From: Deroplatys truncata
Lineage: Eukaryota > Arthropoda > Insecta > Mantodea > Mantidae
Length of the DNA: 64,000 nt
Direction of reading: 5' to 3'
Assembly (NCBI GenBank): GCA_030765065.1
Contig: CM060983.1
Coordinates: forward strand, 229,171,528 to 229,235,527
Shown piece after piece: positions 34,970-47,103 of this stretch. The first letter of the stretch is position 1, and each line of letters starts with the position of its first letter. The notes beneath the pieces are model-generated. The model did no database searches and was not told the origin of the DNA. It saw only the letters and a program-made list of their open reading frames with translations. Made by a program: the position numbers and the translations under genes.

Positions 34970-36286
34970 CTACTTAGAAGGGCGGCTTAAAATTACCTTT
35001 GGTTTAACCTTTGGGCTCGGGCTTTTTGGTATGGAGTTGGTCAGACTCCATAGCCTCCTCGAAGGGAGGGCCCACGCGCTCAGAGCCAGAAACCGATTCA
35101 AGCGCCGTGAATCGGTTCTGGGTGGCGATGGGTGAGGGGGGCCGCTGAGCGCTGCTTGTCCCAGGAGCTTCCTGGGACTGCGACCTCCGAGGGGGAGAAG
35201 GTGAACTTTTCTTACCGCGCGCACGTGGAGGTCCTTCAGAAAATCTTCCCTACGAAGTTTCTGCTTGGGTTTATTTTCAGCGACTTACGACTTCATTGAC
35301 TTTGGACCAGGTTTATAGGGCTTGGCAACAGTAGCTTTAATGGACGGCCGGATGGTAGTGGCGGTTAATGCAGTCATGATCCAGGTCTGAGTTTCGGCAT
35401 CGACTCTTGGTACTGGCGAGGCAACAACAGATCTAAATGTGCCAGATCGCAGGAGTGAAGGTTGGCGCGCATGATAACGCCTCCGGGCTTCAGCGAAGGA
35501 GAGTTTTTCCTTTACCCGGATCTCCTGGATCGCCTTCTCGTCCAAGTACCGCGGACAGTCGGCAAACGACGCAGAATGAGACCCTTTACAATTAACGCAG
35601 ACGGGCGCTGTTGAACAGGTACCTTCGTGTGAGGGCTGGCTACATATTGCACAGATGTTAACGGCACTCTTACATGAGACTTGCGTATGCCCAAAACGTT
35701 GGCATTTAAAACAACGCAGAGGTCTGGGAATATAAGGCCTCACAGAAATCCGTTCGTACCCTGCGGAAATGCTCGTGGGCAGATCGACGCCATCAAATGT
35801 TAGAAACAGGGTACGAGTGGGTACCAATACGCCGTCGCGTTTGGCCTGCACTCGATGCACTGCTGTCACCTTTTGATCGGATAGATATTCGACTAGATCT
35901 TCGTCCGATATACCATCGAGGCTATGCGTGGTAACAACGCGCCGACAGGAATTCAATGTGCGGTGCTTCTCAACACGGATAGGATAGCCGTGGAGAAGCG
36001 TAGCGCGCAAGTAGGTTTTACTTTGTTGATCGGACTTAGTTTGTGCCAATAAGGAATCATTCCGTAGACGAGTGCAGGATTGAACCGCACCAGCAATAGC
36101 ATCTATGTCTTTCTGAATTATAAAAGGGTTCACCTTCTCAAAGTTTTGTCCTTCTTCTGTTCTTGAAATGACCAAGTAACAACCAGATGTCGGCGGTGCT
36201 ACTTCTGTTACAATAGTTTTTCGGCGCTTGTTTGTATTAATGGAGAAAGGGTGCTCCATAGCGAAATAAATCCTCCACCATTGCAA
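34970..36286 (-). pseudogene. ORF1 (Gag-like) of LINE E1
   Basis: The open part runs 36286-35285 (333 residues). It has an N-terminal domain, an RRM-like or linker middle, then three zinc knuckles: CFKCQRFGHTQVSC, CAICSQPSHEGTC and CVNCKGSHSASFADC. A stop after PKSMKS is followed in the same frame by KPKQKLRREDF, which E2 also has, so the original protein was longer; a deletion then shifts the frame down to 34970. It binds element RNA and forms the ribonucleoprotein in I-type LINEs (family knowledge). It lies just upstream of ORF2. Confidence 0.75.
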
Positions 36287-37437
36287 CCGTCTCCGACCTC
36301 GGGCTCTGACTTCCCGGGCGTTACCCCGGCTTGGGTGAGTGGCCTATCTATACCAAACTCACCCCAGGGTCACACCTCCCAGAACATAGACAGAAGGACC
36401 CAATCGCCGTCAGAAGTCAGCAGCTCATGCAATGGTCCCCCCCCCCGCGGGACTGCAGTTGAACAGCGGATACGAACACAAACCCTACATGACGACCCCG
36501 GGGGTGGGGATGACGCCATTACCCACTCACCCAGCTGCGCACCCCGTGCGCGGGTATCCGTCAGGCTGTGTCCACGGAGCATTAACATAAAAGGTTAAAA
36601 GAAACTAAAAGTGTGTGGGCGTTTCGCACTCAAGGTAGGCCGGCGAAGAAGTAAAAGAGATGTGTAAATGAATGGGCGTGGGGCGAAATGTGCATAAATA
36701 GAAGAAAAGACAGAAGCGATGGCGAAGGGCGACATGGAATGAAGTGCACAGAACGCACAAGAGCCTACCTTGAGTCCCCCAGTCACGAGAACGAACCCAC
36801 CTCGATCGGACGGGGATGAAAGGGTGAAAATGGCTATGAATGGCTCGGGTACCCCGGGTGCGCCTAACCCATACTCACAAAAGGTGAGCCCCTGGGGGGC
36901 CAAAACTTAGACACAAAGTTTCCATCACTGTCACAGGCTAAAATCAGAGAGGGAGTATTTGATGGACCACAGATAAGGAAATAGATGAAAGATGTTAATT
37001 TTACCAGCTGCTCTATGAAATGAAATTGAAAAAGATGCGTGGGGTGGGTTCAGAGAGGTTGTTAACAAATTTCTGGGTAATGTGAAACACCCTCAATACA
37101 AAGAAATTGTCAGAAACATGCTGGAAAATTTCACACTGCTCGGCTGTAATATGAGTTTGAAGCTTCATTTCCTCAAGTCACATCTCGACTACTTCCCAAC
37201 CGTTGAATTTAGGAGCTGTCAGTGAAGAGCAGGGTGAAAGGGTTCACCAGGAATCGAAAGATGTTATCAGGGACATTGGGACGTACATATGATGGTTGAT
37301 TACTGCTGGTGTCTTGCACATGACAAACCTACCAGAGAACACTTGAGAAAATCACGTACACTGAAGTTCCATGGGAAAAGAAAAAGGGGTACACAAGATA
37401 ACTAACATACATTCTCAAATTCAGGTATGCTTTCATG

Positions 37438-37438
<1 letters not shown>

Positions 37439-37499
<61 letters not shown>

Positions 37500-37518
37500 T
37501 ATTATTATTATTTATTTT
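37439..37518 (+). repeat. (ATT)n microsatellite
   Basis: About 26 consecutive ATT triplets with one extra T near the end. The apparent poly-Tyr reading frame across it is an artefact of the repeat. Confidence 0.95.
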
Positions 37519-37519
37519 C

Positions 37520-38660
37520 TTTAAAAGTTGTATAAGAGTGTGTAATATTTTTGCAAATTTTACAATTATATTTTCATTGAACACTGTCATATTGCCAAAA
37601 CGAGATGTGCTACAGAAAAACAGAATACATTTTTTAATTCTGCGCTCCAAAGTTAGTGAAAGTCGTCTATTTTTAATGATATCACAGAAAAAAAAAAGTT
37701 TTCATTTGTAACCTAGTGCTATTATGATGCACTGATTTCAGGAGTGGTTTTGCACAAGTCATAGATAACTACTATTAAGTTAATCTTTTATTATATTTCA
37801 TCACTATCAATGAGGATATATGTTAGAGAAAACAATTTATTCAAAATTGCCAAAATATTCCAGTATTGCAAACTATGTTTGAATATTATACAAATGAATT
37901 AAAGTCTCCAAAAATTTGTATTACAAAGAATAAAGGAAGCAATAAACAAATACACGGCCCTATAATCACAAGATGAAATTACCTTTCTGGTATGCCCCTG
38001 TCTCTTTCTTCTCATCAAGTGATTCTGCGATAAATCAGACAACCTGGCTGTATACATTATCATGTACTACAACAAATTCAGTAGGTTTGGAACAATTATC
38101 TTTCTTAATGCAGTTATCATGTTACATAACCTGAAATAATTTTCTTACAAATAGCCATTAACTGTTACTGACGATAGTAAAGCTCATTATTAATGAAATA
38201 TTCTGCATCATCACATTCCTATCCATTGTCAGGAAATTATAAACCTGCACACAGTTTCCACCCTATGCTGACTCATGCCACGTGTGACTTGCAATATCAA
38301 TATTCATATCTGGTAATGGCTGCCATCTACAGAAAACCTCACTACATGCGTTAGTGTTGCAAATGAAAATGGCTATGTTCCACTACATATACGAGGCGTA
38401 AGTCAAAATCTAAAAAACATTTACTTACACCAGTGTTGCTTTGTTAGGGGAACTATTACTGAATTCCAAGTCATCCATTTAGAGGGTACAAAATGTTTAA
38501 CTGGAGACAGGAGTCTCTGAAACACGCTCCATGTTCAGCCCTTTGGTAAAGAAGTGAAGCTACAATGATTCAACATTAATTTTGAGTATTTAATATTTTA
38601 AAAACTTCATTGTGTTTTCCCAAAAGAGACGAAACATAACACTTATTAGTAATATATAAC
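37520..38660. other. No gene recognised
   Basis: AT-rich sequence inside the long intron. No domain, repeat or terminal structure stood out. Confidence 0.5.
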
Positions 38661-38664
38661 ATAT

Positions 38665-41600
38665 TTTTGAATATGAATGTTTTCAAATCCAATCATTTAT
38701 TAGTTATCAATGTACTTATACAGTTTTTGACACTGACAAACTGTCTTTTGACAAACAGAGAACATAAAAACAAAATACATAAAATATTTACATGTCATCA
38801 TATTTATACAAACATTTTTCTATTAAAAAGTATTTCAATTTACTTTGAAATTGCTTTTCCATTTATTGCCTTAATTGTTGTTGGCAGTTTGTTATACAAA
38901 ATGTGTACTCATTGCAAAACGTGCTTGTTGGTGGTTCATTGTTGTCTCACATATATCATTGCAGTAATGTGCATCATTATCCTTTATGTTCAGCTTATTT
39001 ACAATAAAGAGAATTGCTTTCAGAATAAAGTTTGACCATTCTTATTTTGTTTTAATACATTTACACAAGTCAAAATTTTTTAAATTAAACACTTTTTCTG
39101 TCCAGATATGCCCACCCTTGGACAACTTCCCCAAATTTATATTCCATATGATAGATAACTCATAATAAAGCATTTTTTGTACATTCAAATCACGCAAATA
39201 TTTAAGGTGTTTCATTAGAGAAATTGATTTACTAATTCTTTTACATATGTGATATGATCAATATGAGTAAATATGTGAGATTATTATTCATATATACTAA
39301 TGTCTTTCATGTTAAATTCATTTATCTGTACATTGATAATGAAGTGAGCTATTTGTTAGGCTAATTTGTATTGATGTGGTTTTATCCATGTTGCATTTGA
39401 ATCAAAACACTAATTAAGTGTTCTGCCACAGAGCCCATATACTATCTGCATATTATATTGACATTATCGGATGGTGAGTGAACAAAACAGTTGAAATGAT
39501 GCTTACTTAGACCTGGGATCTCTAGAGCTTAGAGTTACCCAATATCCGTTTTCTCCAGTCAAGGGAAACATCTAGAAAAACTACTTCATAGGTAACTCAT
39601 CCTAACTGGATTCAAACTCAACACATGTTGAACGTGCGGCAGACATCCTACCTCCACTCTGCAGAGCTGAGCATTGTCCATATTTATTTTGTTACTTATG
39701 TATATGATACATTGGTTCTAATACGCTTCATTGAGCTAACCCATAGTTTACAATCTCACAGGTGGAATTGTATTACCAAAATTTGAGAATTTTTGTACTG
39801 GATTTGCATAATTATATTGTGTCCTGCCTTTCAAGCAACAAGTAATGAAGCTCTATTCTAATTCTCTTGCACCATAAATTATATTGTTTTTGAATAAGAG
39901 TAACATGGGCAACAATTAAATGCTTTTGATAGGCTCTAACTTTTTCATTGGTTTCTAACTTCACAGAAGCCTGATGTGTAAACTCTGCAATTCCATTAAT
40001 AATAATTGTTCACAGAACCTTTTTGAAAACCTGCTGAAATCCCTGGATAATATTATTTTTCTTTAGGAAAGATAACAGCCTGTTTAAGACTACCATTTCA
40101 AACACTTTCAGAATTTCTGAGATTAAAGTTGTTGGCCAATAGTTAATCACATTAAGCTCCTAGGACCGGTTTCACCAAATGATGTTAAAAATACTCTAAC
40201 ATCTTGTTTGTTAACAAAGTGTTCAAAGCTTAACATTGTGTTAAAGCTTTTACAGCAAATTGTTAGTTAACACTTTGTTAACATCAAAGACAACTGCAAA
40301 CACTATGTTTTGAGAAGGGGTGGCCAAACTACACTGCAGTTTTGTCTACATATTGCTGTGCTCTCTGTGTCAGTAGCAGACAACTATTTATATCCATTGC
40401 AATTACTATGTGATGCTCCCAATTGTTTGAGGTTAGAATAGTCATGTCAACTGAAATAAATGTTTCACCATCTGTTTAATAAGTATAAATGTTTAATCAA
40501 GTGCCAAAAAAAAAAAAAGGAACTGATGGTGTTACATTTAAGGATATGTTGGCAGCCTGGGACAAAATCTGCAAGTAATTTAATTGGAATGAATGTGTTT
40601 CTCTAAATCCAGTAAACAACTATAGCAATTTTATGCTAATATAAAGTGCAGCACCAGAAACGTTAGGCGCAAAGAGCGTTTAAGATGGTTTAAAACTGGT
40701 GAACACTGCACTGAAACTAAAGTGGACAAAAATGTCTTATTGCTGATTAATCAAGCAGACCCGAAAAGAAATACTGTTTGCTTCTTGAAGCAATTGCTTG
40801 TAGCTTTGGAAGTAGCAACATTATAACCCAGCAAGTAAATGAAAAATTTTAGTAGCATAAAATTTAAGTACCTAGTTAACACTTGTAGCATAGGAGAAAG
40901 AGGCATGCTTCTGTTGGTAGTATTCTAACCTCTTGTATTTCCCATAAAACCATGCACATGACCCCTTGTACAGTCTGTATTGCTTTAAAAACTCTTCCTT
41001 TTGCACGGTTTGAAATTTGTTATGACTGCTCTTCTATTAGCAATAACATTAAAAAATGCCAATTGTAGTAAACTCCATCAATAGCTTGGTTTGCGGCAGC
41101 CATTTTCCAACTTCTAACATTTGTTAAATGCCTTAACACAGAGGTACAGCAATGTTAAGTTAACACTGACTTTCACACATTTTGAAAGTTAACACTGTTT
41201 GCTGAAACAAAATGTGTTAACTTCAGTGTTAAATCAGTTTAACATTATGTTAAAATTTAGCATGTTTTGGTGAAGCCTAGTCTTTTTTATACATGGGTTG
41301 TACTATACTTATGTTAAGGCATTGAGGAAATTCCCCCTTCTCTATGGAATAATTTATCAAATGTGAAATGGACCTTGCAATAAGAGGTTTGCAATGTTTT
41401 AAAATTATGTGGCGTATTTCGTCCCACCCATGTGATGATTTATTCTTTTAGGGTTTATATTATGTCCATTTTCTGATATTGGACTTAAGAATAGCAAGGA
41501 CCTTGTGCCGTTAAAAACACTTTCATAGTTTATGGTATTCCCACATGTAGGAGATTATGCACCAACATTAAAAGAAGTTACCTACTGAAATTTTCATTAA

Positions 41601-41905
41601 GCAATGCGGGTCACTATATTACATTCTCATCTGATGTAAGTTTAATATTTTTTTATGGCTTTCTCTGTTTTTGTCTGCTCCTGGTTATAAATCCACATGA
41701 TGGTTCCTGCATGCTACTGGATTTATTGATTCTATTTTCTTATGTCTCTGCCCTCAGATTCAGATAGTCAACATATTTTTGTTAATAGTTTTGTACTTTC
41801 TTTTGTAATGTTTCAGTTCTGTGTATTTCTGTATTTTACACATTTTAATTAATTCAGGAGTAAAGTTTCTTGACATTCTTCTTCAGCTTAGTTATTTTTC
41901 CTGAG
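38665..41905 (-). mobile_element. 5'-truncated LINE F, split by Harbinger-like DNA
   Basis: Minus-strand RT motifs with stops: SSHGWDEIRHIILKHC and YSIEKGEFPQCLNISIVQPM (about 41440-41290), then, across the insertion at 40163-41282, NYWPTTLISEILKVFEMVV and a LSFLKKNNIIQGFQ segment (about 40140-40030). These are the first RT blocks of a jockey/CR1-like LINE. The lower part (39500-38665) is badly decayed; a FVYKLPTTIK-like segment near 38900 may be the C-terminal domain. No endonuclease is seen. It ends only about 80 bases from the exon at 41984. Confidence 0.55.
40163..41282 (-). mobile_element. Harbinger-like remnant in LINE F
   Basis: Ends GGACCGGTTTCACCAAA (left) and, inverted, GACTAGGCTTCACCAAA (right) share GGYTTCACCAAA, and both subterminal regions are packed with GTTAAC/TTAACA motifs. 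On the plus strand about 40525-40800 reads TDGVTFKDMLAAWDKIC, followed across a few breaks by residues typical of the Myb/SANT-like protein of PIF/Harbinger elements. No DDE transposase remains. It interrupts LINE F between two adjacent RT blocks. Strand is uncertain: the Myb-like piece is on the plus strand. Target duplication unclear. Confidence 0.5.
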
Positions 41906-41983
41906 CAACAGAGGTGAAAGTAAATATAAAATTTGTTACACTAATTTGTGATTAAACCTGGATACAAGGATATTTCATCTTAC

Positions 41984-42230
41984 CTGATGCCAAAATGGAT
42001 CCCTATCACCATACTCCTCTGCTTTCGCTTCCATGAACACACTGTTTTGCTTCAGAAGTAAATAAACATGATCACAGAATTGCTGACGACCATCACATGC
42101 ATCTTTTACAGTGTTGAGCCAATGCCAGTGTATTAGCTGCCAGGTAAGGGAACCCTCCAGAAAGCCTGCTGCAAAGGCCTGGACCCAATCTGGATATTCT
42201 GCATTTGTTTGTATCTCCAGCACAGCCCAT
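41984..42230 (-). CDS. Phospholipase B-like gene, upstream exon
   Basis: A 247-base minus-strand exon between a TTTTTTTAACAG acceptor and a GTAAGA donor. It encodes WAVLEIQTNAEYPDWVQAF, AGFLEGSLTWQLIHWHWLNT and DRDPFWHQ. These match the family pattern GWAxLEV...QAYAAGxxEGxLTWELIYxHWxNT...WHQVRL of phospholipase B-like/lamina ancestor proteins. The first base completes a codon from the preceding exon (probably Gly before Trp). The exon joins in phase to 25351-25251. The product is expected in the lysosome or outside the cell, cleaved autocatalytically and acting on acyl lipids (family knowledge). No earlier exon was found up to 64000. Confidence 0.8.
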
Positions 42231-42239
42231 CTGTTAAAA

Positions 42240-43495
42240 AAATGCATTTTATTATATCTAACCACGTAGCTCCAAATGGAACATTATAATAGATATGAAT
42301 TTTACATGTTAGCATAGTTATCTTAACTTGTCAAACAAAATGCTTGTCCCACCCAAAAAAAGCTGCAGAGTCAGTATATATGGCAGCTGAGACAGGTTTA
42401 GCTGAGCGGTTACAGTAAAGTCTCGGTCACTCGCAAGCAAGCAACCGTAATGCTGCCACTCTCTGGTGGGTCCCAGTTGTAATACAACTGCCGGCGAGTT
42501 GTAGTTCATCAGAATGAGGCACTAATACAACACTACATTCATGAGCAGATATGTACAGTAAAACTAGAGGTTTTACTTTGGGGATGGTGAATTATGAAAG
42601 TCGAATTCTTTTATAAACTGCAGTGATTCATTTAATTCTATTATTACATACCGAAATTATTGCATATTATATTCCCAATTTATTGCTCGTAGATAATCTA
42701 CATATATCTAGATTAATACGATGTTCTACTGTATAATTACTTATTTATTTTTGTACCTTTAAATCTATTAACTATGTAGATAATATTGAACGGGTTGCAG
42801 TTTTATGTATGCTTTAAAAATTTACTTGTTTCTATATATAAAAAAAACTTAAAAATAACATCTATAATGAAGATATATTTAGGGGATGCAAACTTTGAGC
42901 AAATTTCTCTTATCATATAGCCGCATTGAAATGAAAAAATTAATCAGTTGAACAAAGTCTGACCGCATCAGGTGATGCGGAAAGGGCTGGCTTTAAAATA
43001 AAAATGTTCATTATTAAACAATGTAATTATATGAAATAATCCTCCTTGCTATCATTAATTCAGTTTGTATTTGCAAGATTTTGAATACATTACATATTAT
43101 CTATGTGTTTAACTGTAGTTTTTGATACAGCTGTTAGTAATATTACAACATTACTTACTAAAAATAAAGAAAGAATACATTATTACATTATACATGACTT
43201 TAGAATAACCTTAACAATGAGGATCAGAGCATAATACAATAGAATATGATATATTTATTACTGCTTGTCTATATGTACAAATAGAAACAATCTAAGGCAC
43301 AAACTTTACTTAGGTAATATTAATTGTAATAGTAATTATTACAGAAGGATTCTGCAGAATAAACATTAATACTTCTTTTTGTGGAATGTACTAGAATGTT
43401 GTGTTAATTATAAATAAAATGGACTCTCTGATACTTAAGTGTCTCTCTTATAATTAAACTACATTTATGATTACAAATTCTGTATTTATAATAAA
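42240..43495. other. No gene recognised
   Basis: AT-rich intron-like DNA. A short palindrome CCGCATCAGGTGATGCGG lies at about 42963-42980. Confidence 0.5.
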
Positions 43496-43497
43496 TA

Positions 43498-44843
43498 CAG
43501 GGTGATTTTAAATGATGAACGCATTTTATAAAATATTGTATTTATTAAAGTACAAATACAACATGAACCACCTTTATACCAAAAAACAGAGGAATTTTCA
43601 AAGTTTTGTTTAATACATTATAAATGTTCAATGTGTCCACCGTTTGATGCACGGCAAACATCTACGCGATAGCCAAACTCGTCCCACACACGAGCAAGCG
43701 TATCTTCTGTTACTGAGAGCACGGCAGCAGTGATACGGTTCCGTCCAGAGTTGTACGTAGAGGCAGGACGTAAACAGCTTCCTTAACATAACCCTGTAAG
43801 AAATGGTCACATGGGGTGAGATAAGGAGATCTCGGTGGCCAGAAGTGTAGAGCCAGGTCTTTATTTACCCTGCGACCTATCCAGCGCTGAGGAAGGGATT
43901 CATTCAAAAAGCCTCGTACATTGCTGTGCCAATGGGGCGGAGCTCCATCCTGTTGGAAAATGAGGTCCTGTGAATCTCCCATAATTTGAGGGAACAGCCA
44001 TTGTTCCAACATGTCCAGGTAAGTTATTCCAGTTAGTTTTTTCCACAAAGAAAAATGGTCCATAAACCTTTGTGCAGGATAAGCCACAGAACACGTTTAC
44101 CTTTGGTGAGTCTCTTTTGTGTTGCAATGTTCAATGTGGATTTTGCAAACCCCATATGCGAACATTGTGTCTGTTGACTTTTCCACTATGGTGAAAAGTT
44201 ACTTCATCGTTAAAAATGATACACTGTAGAAACGCGTCATCCTCCATCATTCCTAGCACATAACCACGCGCTTCTCTTTGTCTTTAGGTTTAAGAGCCTG
44301 CACAAGTTGTAATCGGTAGGGCTTGTACATCAAACGTCGTCTCAGAACTTTCCATACAGTTGGTTGGGGTATTCCAAGTTCTCTACTAGCTCTATGGGTA
44401 GACTTACGTAGACGAACAAAACTGTATTCAATTCGTCTGATGTCCTTCTGTGACACACGCGGTCGGCCTGTGCTTTTTCCTTTACACACACTTCCAGTCT
44501 GTTTAAATTGTGTAAACCAATGGCTAATGCTTTTTCTAGTTGGTGGTTCAATACCAATTTTGCTACGAAATGCGTGCTGCACTACAATTTGTGACTCACT
44601 TTTTGCGAACTCAATAACGCAGAAAACCTTGTGCTCCACAGTAGCCATCTCACTACATACTGACAGTGAAACACAATGGCGCCTATTGCGCAAGCACTCT
44701 ATCGTCCGCTTCTAAAACCATCACCACCTGCCAAAAAAAACTTTGAAACTTCCTCTTTTCATTGTTATAGATTGTTCATGTTGGATTTGTGCTTTAATAA
44801 ATACGAATTTTATAAAATGGGTCCATCATTTAAAATCACCCTG
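43498..44843 (-). mobile_element. Complete mariner-like element
   Basis: A 1346 bp element with TA on both sides (43496-43497, 44844-44845). Both ends begin CAGGGTGATTTTAAATGATG read inward, and the inverted repeats extend about 70 bases with a few mismatches. It carries one transposase gene, now broken. Structure and TA target identify the Tc1/mariner superfamily. Confidence 0.9.
43618..44648 (-). pseudogene. Mariner-like transposase
   Basis: ATG at 44648 starts MATVEHKVFCVIEFAK, a helix-turn-helix domain, then GRPRVSQKDIRRIE and a second HTH with RASRELGIPQPTVWKVLRRR. A frameshift at about 44260 follows. FNDEVTFHHSGKVNRHNVR holds the first catalytic Asp, LIFQQDGAPPHWH the second, and FWPPRSPYLTPCDHF the third region. 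There are 41 residues between the second Asp and the third acid position, the DD41D spacing. Tyr replaces the third Asp (SPYL for SPDL). Further breaks lie near 44125 and 43710. The natural stop is at 43618, giving a full gene of about 343 codons. It is inactive by frame and active site. Confidence 0.85.
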
Positions 44844-44849
44844 TATATT

Positions 44850-46700
44850 AAATGAACTCACACTCTTCTTTCATGCCTAGAAATGCAAAAGTCAACGCAG
44901 AATTCAATTACAGTTCAACAGTTTAAAATAAATGACTAAACCCATTACATTGCAAATGAACATTTTAGAATTTATCTGGATTTTTACCTTGATTTATTTT
45001 GTAATAAAACTTTTCTATTTCTAGAGATAGCTATTTCATTATGAATAAACAAAAAAATTGCTTACATTTTCAGAGTTGAGACAGGATCTTCTGCTTCCCA
45101 GAAGAAACCTGTTCTACTGAAATTGCTTACCACACTTGTAGATGGAATGCATAGCAACCTTCATGCAACATTCGGTAGCCGTGGAAAACTTGTTTATTGG
45201 TTTTCCCACCATTTCAGAAGTTCATCTTCATTCCCTTTTAATATGGGCTAAATATTTGTGTAACTTGTCTAGATAAATACCTTTGCCTTCATCAGAGCTC
45301 CAGTTCAACTTAGTGTTTTTCGTTGGAGTGATATATTTAGGCAATTTATTTTCATAGTCATTGATGCACTAAAACTTCTGAACATAGTCGTTGAAGATGA
45401 TGAAAGGCCCTAGTTTTTTCTTCTTTTGATCACTTCTTGAGATAATGATGAGAAGGCCACAAAATGTCTTTGCTCTAATTTACACTTTTCTGTAATATAA
45501 AATGTGGCTTTTTCTTTTATCTTAGCCATTGCTGGATGGATCACAGCATTGCTTATCACTCTCCAAATCTAAACTAGCTTCCTTAATAAGCATAAAGAAT
45601 GTATAGGTTCATTTGCAGTGTGTTCAGTTTTCGAGAAGATAGGACCTTCTCCTTCATTCTAGTAGCTCCTTTATTTCCCCAATTTGACACTGCATTGATT
45701 ACAACATCGAAACCAGTGTTCCAACACATCATTCCTTCTTGACCGTGGCTAACAAGGTAGACTGACTATAGTGTGAACTGAAACTGACTCTAGTCTAGTC
45801 ATGGCCCGATGAAGTGAAATTACAGTTGCCTAATATTCTAAACAAACAATAATTAAATGCATGAAAAACACAGTTATATCATGAAGCTATTCAAGGTTAT
45901 TCATGTTTAAGACAACCATTACTACGTAACTGTGATTCGCACCAAGGCCTATCTATCTCATTAGCCACATTCTTGATGGAGTGCATATTGAAGCTGACCT
46001 TTTCAACTATTCTACCACCCTTCTGGCTGCTTGTATTAAGACAGAACCTCTAAAACTTCGCTTCATTGAAAGTGCAGTGTTTCAACAGTGATCAGAGCAA
46101 GGAAGCTGCTGGTGGTTTTGAAGAGCCTTCTTTATGTTGATCACTAACAAACACAGACTGCTGCATACCAATGTCACACATTCTGCTCTCCATTTATAGC
46201 CGTACTTTTCTCTACATTTTGAAATGTCTGGAAACTCCAATATAATAAGAACATTTATATTCCATTCTTCATTTACAGAATGTGATGTAAGGGTTAGAAA
46301 GTGTTTATTCCTGTAGTCCATAGGTGCACATCCATATTAAAGTTGGAATAATAACAGTGTGGATTTACCTTTATATTTTTAGACACCTTTGTTGGATGAA
46401 CCAATAAAGAAGTTGCATCCACCTTGCCATAAGTCACTCCAATGTTTATCATTTCCTGTGTGCACATTTTAGAACGGACACTGAAAGGGATAAATCCACT
46501 CTGTACAAGATTTCTGCTACAAGATTCTTGGCACCTGAGGCTCTAAGCCTTTGTTTATTGTTTTGTTACAACCCACTTTACAGTGTCTCATTATTCTGAA
46601 GTGCCTGAAGAATGAGAAAGAAGCAATTCACAAAATCTGCATTGTATGTATCCTACAGATTTTTGGATTCACCACAAGCATGAAATTGTTCCACGCTGCA
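44850..46700 (-). other. Unassigned; weak hAT-like hint
   Basis: No intact gene. A minus-strand frame at 46321-46082 has FLTLTSHSVNEEWNINVLI, which faintly resembles the LTAHxIDExWNL stretch of hAT transposases. Another stretch near 45120-45065 reads TGFFWEAEDPVSTLKM between a possible TTTCAG acceptor and GTAAGC donor and could be an exon, but I cannot place it. Both are weak. Confidence 0.25.
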
Positions 46701-47103
46701 TTTTTGGAATCATTAGGGGAAGTAGCCCAAAATAACATACTTTTATAAAAACTTTCATTTCTAACCAAGCTTTATAAACAAAGGTTGGGAATTTGAGTGT
46801 AATACCTTCAATGTAATTTGGGAAAAACTTCAAATGTTAGAAACTGACTCTGGGATAATGCTGCCTTTCATAAATTTTAATTTTTAAAACAGGTACTATG
46901 TCATTTTAGGCTATCAGATGGGAAAAAAGACATAGATATTTCTGCTGTTTCTGACTCCTTGTATTAAGTGATAATCTAGAAATACAACTGAAAGCAAAAT
47001 AGCACAACCATATAACAAAAAGTAATGCACTCAAGTATAAAATACCTTTAAAAAAAATCATATAAGAGAAAAGTTTTTCTGATTTCAAACAGATCATGTG
47101 CAA

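Larger units (their letters stand above)
30887..36899 (-). mobile_element. Full-length I-type LINE E1
   Basis: A 6013 bp minus-strand non-LTR element flanked by CCAAAACTTAG on both sides (30876-30886 and 36900-36910). It has a 5' UTR, ORF1 with zinc knuckles, and ORF2 with endonuclease, reverse transcriptase and RNase H, then a 3' UTR ending in a hairpin and a (ATC)n tail. RNase H after RT and a CCHC ORF1 place it in the I group. It shares both ends with E2 (53054-58872). Only a few lesions per ORF suggest fairly recent activity. Confidence 0.85.
29242..37400 (+). pseudogene. Unknown multi-copy protein family, split by LINE E1
   Basis: Plus-strand pieces in order: 29242-29753 (KFCYMFDGKVHK, APHIACNSCVELL, HHYDCHFC, KYPNLNSATWPI), 30240-30875 (ELLPSRLQEMNLLSPDV, NWRLFIDSSKQSLKAVLLHN, ICGDLKVIGLLLGQQGAY) and 36911-37400 (EGVFDGPQIR, NMSLKLHFLKSHLDYFPT, VDYCWCLAHD). 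LINE E1 sits between the last two with an 11 bp target duplication, and the frame resumes after it. From memory these segments match an uncharacterised insect and cnidarian family with Cys pairs near the N-terminus. About 29755-30235 does not match and may be a further insertion. Stops and frameshifts make it a pseudogene. The multi-copy nature of the family suggests a mobile origin (inference). Confidence 0.5.

Noticed and set aside
37427..37711. Poly-Tyr reading frame
   Set aside because: Created by the ATT microsatellite.
42960..42981. Short palindrome CCGCATCAGGTGATGCGG
   Set aside because: A single short hairpin without context; no terminator or site meaning can be shown.
45060..45125. 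Exon-like TGFFWEAEDPVSTLKM between splice-like signals (minus)
   Set aside because: Does not match the phospholipase B-like family at the expected place and the phase cannot be tested; too little evidence.
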